A DNA stretch of 50,282 nt, taken from NCBI GenBank assembly GCA_033297205.1, contig MU859291.1:1-50282 (forward strand), given 5' to 3'. The notes under the pieces are model-generated. The model was not told where the DNA came from. It did not search any database and saw only the letters and a program-made list of their open reading frames with translations. The stretch comes from Pseudoneurospora amorphoporcata. Taxonomy: Eukaryota > Ascomycota > Sordariomycetes > Sordariales > Sordariaceae. Numbering within the stretch: position 1 is the first letter of the stretch; each line of letters opens with the position of its first letter. A program made the position numbers and the translations under genes. Below are positions 44,472 through 50,282 of this stretch, piece after piece.

Positions 44472-45530
44472 AAGGGAGCCCTTTAGGAAACAAGTGGACT
44501 GTTGCTACGAAAGAGGTATTAGTGCTTTGTGATGAGCTCGTACATGTACTCTTTCCTTTCATAAAAACAAACCAACATTCTCTGGTTCTAACGCAATTGC
44601 GCTTCGAAAGCTATGTGGTGTTTACTTACCTTTGCCATATCAAGCAAAACCGATGTTGGTAAGAGACCCGTAGGGCCCCATCGCGAATAGTAAAAGAATT
44701 AAGCCCGGGCAAAGCACGAAAGCTGCCAGCCTAGCGTATTCGCATCATGGGAACCCTTTCCGCGCCCGGTGTCTGGCAAGAATGTGATACTGGGCATGTT
44801 GGTCTGACGACGCCAAACTGCTGGGAAGCTGTCGGGGCCGTTTTCGTATGTCCGCAGGCCGGTGATCTTGTCTGGTGGCATCATCGCTCGCCTCAGTTCC
44901 AAGCCATGTTATCGTGGTCATAGAGCTGTAAAGAGTGACAAGGGGCGATGTTGTCAGCAGTGTTACCAACAGAGTCATGAGGCTCCATCTCGAAGGGATA
45001 TGTTGGTTTGGTTTGGGTAGCTCCCCTCAAGCCTTGGACAAAGGTCTCTGCTGCATTTGGCAAAGAGCTAGCGGTGCCTTGATTGTGTCCCTGCTTCGGG
45101 TCGTCCGGCGGCGCCATCAACGTGTGCTTATAAAGCCCGGAGTTTGTCCAGTTCCCGCTACCTAGGTAGGGCACTGCCCGAAAAGAGCTCGTCGTGATCA
45201 ACCTGATCACCGCGGCGTCTTCGGGGGTTTCTAGAGCTATGAGCATGTCAGGTGTTCTTGAAACCATTGCGCCAGAAACCGAGGAAGATGTCGACGGCGA
45301 CTGTCCGAAAAGGGCCCTGGGAAATGGAAGTCTTGATGGACAATCCCACCTTCGGCTGCCGTCTACCTCCCGTCTGTTAAACTCCATGTCTTCCATGATG
45401 CCTGGACGAGAGTCGTGATTGCCATTAGGCCATTCAGACACTATCTCATGCAGGAGATGAGAGATTGTGAAGAGGAAAGAACGCCTCAACGGTTCACATC
45501 TCTTTTCGGATCTCGGCAGGATACCTTAAG
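44472..45530. other. Region with weak coding-like frames, no supported gene
   Basis: On the minus strand a 198-codon frame (45489-44893) is followed in another phase by a 67-codon frame (44902-44699) that includes SFPAVWRRQTNMPSITFLPD. Together they could be a relic of one gene, but no family, signal peptide or intron is recognised. Confidence 0.3.
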
Positions 45531-45609
45531 CTACTCGTCAGGTCTTCAAAACCGACCCTCTGACTAGCGGCGGGAGTCAGAGGGTCGGTTTTGAAGACCT
45601 GACGAGTAG
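45531..45609. repeat. Perfect hairpin: 35-bp arms, 9-bp loop
   Basis: Positions 45531-45565 and 45575-45609 are exact reverse complements, separated by agcggcggg. The arms start ctactcgtcaggtcttcaaa. Both strands could fold into a long stem. It lies in non-coding DNA with no U-run on either side, so it is not a typical terminator. Confidence 0.95.
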
Positions 45610-48140
45610 ACCATTTATGGGCAAGAATTCGGATTGGGGTGGGAGTGTGACAAAGTGGGTGGTGGGGTACATTGGGAGCCACCTGCACTGGAGCACATGG
45701 TGTTTCGGCCAGGGGAAGGCACGCTTACCGAGTGGGCCCGGGCTCCAGGGGGAAGTTGAACTTTTGTTTGAAGCTCTTGCCCGATGCTCTGTGCTCCCGT
45801 CACGTTCGATGTTAAAGCAGCGGATATTTCTTCTCCCTTTGACAGGAACCGACAGGATCAATTCGAGCTTGTTTGGGAAGAGGTGGCAGTGTCGAGCATC
45901 AACTCTTTCTCACCAGTGGTGTGTACCTTCTTTTTTGTTCTGCCTGACCACGATGAAGGCAGGCACGATCAAGGCCAAGATGAACCCCGCTCTTTTGCGT
46001 TGGTCTTTCCGGTTGAGTGATGATGGCCTGTGCACCGGGCCTAGGTAGCTTCAGAACAAGAACACCTCGCTGCTTCCTCGTCATGCTTCCTTCAATTACC
46101 GAACATCAAACTCAAGACGCGATGTATTCAAGGTCGTGTTTTGGACTGCTTTGCCCCCGTTTCTCTCTTGGTTACGACAGTTTTCCCGGTCGCATTCTCA
46201 TTTATCATCGAGCGACATGCGGAATCAACGGCATCATATCCTCAGCTTCTCGACCACGGTGCTTGTCTGAACATTGACCATCTACACGCACCTTGCATCA
46301 CCACCATCAGGTTCCGTTCCCGACCAGGAATCGGGAGACCATTCGGGAAACGCTACCCACCTCTAACAAGTGCTGTCAACTTCCATCCCCAACATACCGA
46401 GGCACTTCGGGCATCATGTCCGATCACATTCGGCGTTCACCTTGGGAAAGTGACGATGTCCGGTGAAGTCTCACCCCACTGCCCCGGACCTTCTGCAGGT
46501 ACGACGGCAGAGGCCTGCCCGTCTGCTAAACGGAATAACAGGTCATCTCTAGGCAACTTGGCGCGTCATGCACCCAACACCAAATCTCCCCGCTCACGAC
46601 AAGTCCACCGACAACTGCCCAGTCACGAGCCGGCAGATCTTGGGACTGCGCTACAGTGCTACACAGTACTCGTCCCAGGAACGCGAGATCACGGGCAAGG
46701 TCGCCATGCCTTTATACCATGGTACAGTAGCCCAAAGACGCTTTTCTGCATCCCAGATCACAACTCCTCCAAGAGGATGAGACATGTCTCTGGGTCGAGT
46801 ATGCGTCACAAGCCCTCCGGTCTCTTGCGCCAGACTCCGTTCGTCGATTGATGCGCCTTATCAGCCATGTTAAAGACTCGACTCTACCGATATCAACGTA
46901 TCAACTCGCATTCTTCACCTCTTTGGGGAAGCCGGATCGCAAGCCGCTCAAGAAATGGGTTCCCCTCCCGGCGTCCACGCGTCTTACAAACGATTCATGG
47001 CGAGCCCAAAGCCGGAGCTCATGCCACATCCAGCTTGCATGAAATAGGAGCCGCAAAGCTATGGTGCTTTGACGCTTGGGCCCGCGGCATCGACATTGAC
47101 AAGGGGCCACCACTGCCATGCGATTTGCACGATCATGCCCAACCATATCGGCAAGTTCCCTTTTGGAGGGCTGTTGAGCACGCAAGTGGCAGGTGGGGGT
47201 GGGATAGAGGACCAACAAGCCCATCAGTCTCTGGAGTTGGTGGTATCGCGATCTCGACGTGGCTTGTCTATCCTGGTTCTACCAGTAAGCCAAGTGCTCG
47301 GTCCTCGAGTCTTGGACGGTTCTGCATTCAACTAATACTGCTCGGTTCATATCAAGATTGCAGTCCCCGCAGTCGATGGGTCATCTGCTCACCTCCCACT
47401 ATGGCTTCAAGCGAATCAGCTCCTCGTCCCAAGGTTAACGTTTTACGATTACTTACAGCCGTAAAGGAAGAGGCCTACAAGTCCCGAATAAGGTTGCTCT
47501 GAACATGCCACTTATATGAGAGATAGCGGGGCGTAAGCACGTCTTCTCATTATCCATCCCGGGCACCTAAGATATCTCGGTGCCAGTGCGCCGAGACATC
47601 ATTTCGTAGTTCGTACCAGTGCCGTCAAGTGCGGACTAGCCTCCGGTCCAGGGCCTGGCTCTTGTTTTCTGGAGCGCTACATACACTGATCAATGCTACC
47701 TCGATACTCCCCAGTCATCAACTGTGACCTCAACATTTTTTTCGTGTTACAACAGGCGTAGGAGTTGTGCGGAAATGCTCACCTTAGGTAGGTTCATTTG
47801 CTTCAACCAGGCATGAACCGCTTCCACCTCCCACCCCTCTACTGATGGCCAAAGTTACCCCTCATCCCATAACGGACATTTTTCCCGCCCTCACCCAGAC
47901 GTTGATATGCAGACGGGACGACACGGAAAGTGGGCGCCTCTGTGCCCCTGATGCAGGTTCTCCCTTGGGGGGGGGGGGGGGGTGAATTCCGCACTAAGCT
48001 TTCAAGCCTCCCAGCGCAAAGATAGACTCTGCATAATGCCCACGTTTTTTTGGCGGAAGTTGAAACAAATATCCACTTGCTATGCACCTCTGCTACTAAT
48101 GCGGCTACGTAGTTCCTAAGGGCGTGATCGTTTTCTCGGA
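45610..48140. other. Gene-free region of normal composition
   Basis: Several long frames overlap on both strands (plus 46141-46851 and 46867-47502, minus 46901-47224), but none shows a domain. A coding-looking segment on the plus strand (46746-47042, containing LMRLISHVKDSTLPISTYQL) has stops upstream. A 16-G run occupies 47967-47982. I see nothing that can be called a gene. Confidence 0.4.
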
Positions 48141-48199
48141 AATGGGCACTCGGAAGCCTTTTAAGCCAGAATTTCCAGGATCCGTACGGAATGCACTAG

Positions 48200-48739
48200 A
48201 ACAGTTCTACCTAGAAATCGCACCAAAACTAGCTCCTAAAATTCCCAATCCTCACATTTGCATTCTAACCAATCAAATAATTAAATTCTTTCTAAAATCA
48301 ACTAAGCCAGCTTCTGCTACAAAAATCTCTAAAAATCGACTTAGAAGTCTAAAATTTCCACTTTTTTACACGTATGTAACGTTTAATAGCGACCTCAACC
48401 TCAATACTATTAATACCATAGATTACAACGCCCTCGTTCAACAGCAACGAGAGCAATCGATATACAAACGTATATTAATAACCGTACTAATGCTTTTAAT
48501 AAACTGCCTTATTCTATAGGCACCCTAAATACCTGTAAATTTATATAGGTAGCGAAGGTTCTTTATAATAAAAGAGCTTCTTACTAAGTACTTAAATCGA
48601 TTTAAAATATTATTACGTATAAACTAATATACATTTTATATTTTATCGACTTAATTAGAAAATTATAGGGCTCTACTTAGTACGAAATATATTTTTATAT
48701 AGGAGAAATTATTATACTTAATTTTTATAATTACATAAA
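48200..48739. other. Right boundary: start of the AT-rich repeat block
   Basis: Composition shifts to AT-rich with Lys/Asn/Ile/Leu-heavy translations. The 131-codon frame at 48124-48519 is a by-product of this bias and has a GTG rather than an ATG start. No gene is supported. Confidence 0.5.
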
Positions 48740-49097
48740 TGTTACGAACTTAAGCGAGTTCGTGGGCTAACCAGGCCTAGGAACACAAGCTGCCAAAAAG
48801 GGGTTAGGCTATACGACCATAGGCCAAGGGCAGGCTCACGACAACAGAAGTGAGCCACGACCATGGAGGTGAGCCGGGGCTCACCACATTACGAAGGAGC
48901 ATCTGGAGCATGCAGTATAAATAGACGACTGGGGAACTCAGATTGTCAGAAAGTTCGCCAGTAGTCAATTGATCTTTATCACCGAGACACGTATAACGCT
49001 ACCATACTTGTTGTGAACCTTTTGGCTTCACCGAACAGCACTGATAGTCTTACCTTCAGCTATCCCACTTAGGCAGATCAGACTGCCGTTCGTTACA
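48740..49097 (+). mobile_element. Solo LTR, 358 bp, with ATAAA target duplication
   Basis: The block starts tgttacgaacttaagcgag and ends cgttcgttaca, with inverted tips (tgttacgaac and gttcgttaca) as in many Ty3-like LTRs. The pentamer ataaa flanks it at 48735-48739 and 49098-49102. A TATA motif (gtataaatag, near 48916) marks the promoter. Repeated ggctcac/gtgagcc units lie in the upstream part. No internal region is present, so it arose by LTR-LTR recombination. Confidence 0.92.
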
Positions 49098-49102
49098 ATA
49101 AA

Positions 49103-49205
49103 GTATAACGTTTCGTTTTGCTGCCTACTTATTTAATTATAGTAGGAATATTATTTCGAAATTAGTAATAGTATAAATATAAAATATATAGCTAATTTTA
49201 ATTTG
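49103..49205. other. AT-rich spacer between two solo LTRs
   Basis: This short AT-rich stretch has no features. Confidence 0.5.
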
Positions 49206-49210
49206 CTAGT

Positions 49211-49682
49211 TGTTACGAACTTAAGCGAGTGGCACGGGCCAACCAAGTCACTGGGATACGCAGAGGCGGGGCCATGTAACCATAGAGGCCAGTAAGACAG
49301 AAGACTAGAAGGCTCACAAGCTAAGAGGGCTCACAAGCTAAGAGGGCTCACGTCGTGAGCCAGGGCCACACGGTGAGCCAGCTTACAAAGTGAGCCAGAC
49401 TCTCTAAGTGAGCCAGGACAACATCAAGAGTCTAAGGACACTCGGGTCCCAGTCAATGGCAGAGATATAAAAAGGCACCTAGAGAACCAGCTAGCAAGAT
49501 AGTTCGACAGTAGTCAATTGATCTTTATCACCGAGACACGTATAACGCTACCATACTTGTTGTGAACCTTTTGGCTTCACCGAACGTCTTCTGATAGTCT
49601 TCACCTTCAGCTATCCCATTTAGGCAGATCAGACTGCCGTTCGTCACACCCACTTAGGCAGATCAGACTGCCGTTCGTCACA
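49211..49682 (+). mobile_element. Solo LTR, 472 bp, same family, with CTAGT target duplication
   Basis: The block starts tgttacgaacttaagcgag and ends cgttcgtcaca, and is flanked by ctagt at 49206-49210 and 49683-49687. It matches the LTR at 48740 over the last 150 bp almost exactly, including gtagtcaattgatctttatc. It differs upstream, where it has more ggctcac/gtgagcc units and a TATA at gatataaaaag. The final 34 bp are duplicated in tandem. Confidence 0.92.
49615..49682 (+). repeat. 34-bp tandem duplication at the LTR 3' end
   Basis: Units 49615-49648 and 49649-49682 differ at one position (cccattta versus cccactta), a C/T change. The LTR at 48740 has only one unit. Both units end in the terminal cgttcgtcaca, so this LTR carries two consecutive 3' termini. 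Confidence 0.9.
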
Positions 49683-49687
49683 CTAGT

Positions 49688-50190
49688 AAATTAAAGTATT
49701 TTATGATATTCTAAATTTATTATTAATCTTTACTAAATATAAAATTTTACTTTTAGAAATTTATATACTCTATAAAGTTAAAGCGCACCTGAAATTCTTT
49801 TTCTACTTTTGTAGAATATTAGGAGCATTCAATAAATTTCACTTCGAAATACAATCTAATTTAAACAAAGCGAAACCGTAGTACAACTATAAAAGTAATT
49901 ATTCGATAATATACTTATTACTTATAATTTTAACAGTCGGTTATTATACGTATTCCCTAATTAGAAGAGTTCTACTAACGATATAAAAGTTCTAAATAAT
50001 ACCTTTATTTAGAAGAGTCGTAATAGGTTTTATATCTCTTAAAATTAATTTTATTTTATTAATACCGAGTATAGTTACAATTGGAAATTATTCGTACTAT
50101 ATTATAGTATACAATATTACTTATAAAAGAATATAAAAGTAAGCTTTAGACTGGGTATATACTAGGAATTATATAATTTCTACTATAATT
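49688..50190. other. AT-rich, RIP-like gene-free block
   Basis: The sequence is rich in TA steps and contains no open frame of interest. It resembles the decayed DNA at 1430-2880. Confidence 0.6.
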
Positions 50191-50282
50191 TGTTAACGTG
50201 TGGCTAGTACTGTGCCTTGTAACTGCCCTGTACTACTCAGTAGTATAGTAGGCTGGTCACTGGGGAACTTAGTCTCCACAGA
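50191..50282 (+). mobile_element. Copia-like LTR, partial (5' end only)
   Basis: The block starts tgttaacgtgtggctagtac and continues to the window end. It is the same family as the minus-strand LTR ending at 1429, which reads the same way from its own start with mainly C/T and G/A differences. The rest lies outside the window. Confidence 0.7.

Noticed and set aside
45531..45609. Hairpin as a transcription terminator
   Set aside because: It has no U-run and no adjacent gene end, and intrinsic terminators of this type are not used by fungal pol II.
46141..47502. Two plus-strand frames of 236 and 211 codons
   Set aside because: They overlap each other and minus frames, have no recognisable domain, and amino acid content (Pro, Ser, His, Arg rich) is that of random GC-balanced DNA.
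47967..47982. 16-G run (and the 16-T run at 28981)
   Set aside because: These are simple homopolymers prone to slippage or assembly error, with no associated structure.
48124..48519. 131-codon frame at the right boundary
   Set aside because: It starts at GTG and has Lys/Asn/Ile/Leu bias following the AT shift; no family or intron was seen.

Overview
The window looks like a chromosomal segment of a filamentous ascomycete, probably a Sordariomycete. Genes carry short GT-AG introns (55-97 bp) with CTAAC/CTGAC branch sites. The protein families are typical of Pezizomycotina: GH67, GH71, GH16, a GT2 hyphal-growth glycosyltransferase, a DHA1 drug pump and small secreted cysteine-rich proteins. The repeats carry the C-to-T/G-to-A decay expected from repeat-induced point mutation (RIP). 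Family names come from motif recognition by eye; no database search was possible.

Layout. Positions 1 to about 9,600 form a very AT-rich, RIP-like repeat island. It holds a 923-bp element with 150-bp terminal inverted repeats, a copia-like solo LTR on the minus strand, a 419-bp MITE, a 2.19-kb pogo/Fot1-type Tc1-mariner element with four nonsense codons, a collapsed 574-bp copia-like LTR remnant, and a pair of long inverted repeats enclosing about 5 kb. Positions 9,600 to about 48,200 have normal composition and sparse genes. Positions 48,200 to the end return to AT-rich repeats, with two solo LTRs that have perfect target-site duplications, and the start of an LTR of the same family as the minus-strand LTR near position 1,429.

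Apparently intact genes in the core, left to right: an MFS drug/H+ antiporter with a tandemly duplicated promoter; a GT2 glycosyltransferase with an array of GGCTGTTC motifs upstream; an intron-containing tRNA-Ile(AAU); a globin-sensor (protoglobin) protein with two Cys-Pro motifs in its tail; a secreted GH16 glucanase; a kexin-processed cystine-knot-like secreted peptide; an HKD/DFG protein kinase; a small secreted six-cysteine protein; a mitochondrial-type SDR; and a GH71 alpha-1,3-glucanase.

Decaying genes between them: a secreted alpha/beta hydrolase (lost start, three frameshifts); a full-length GH67 alpha-glucuronidase (three stops and at least three frameshifts); a carotenoid oxygenase reduced to its C-terminal third; and a secreted beta/gamma-crystallin-like small protein with an in-frame stop. 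The 44.5-48.2 kb stretch has no gene I can support, but it contains a perfect 35-bp-arm hairpin.

No CRISPR array, no prokaryotic operon and no obvious secondary-metabolite cluster is present. The picture is a repeat-bounded accessory region enriched in secreted and cell-wall-active functions and undergoing gene loss. I did not find a clearly new multi-gene system. The best leads are the promoter architectures, the Cys-Pro globin tail, the modular knot peptide and the cluster of decayed genes.
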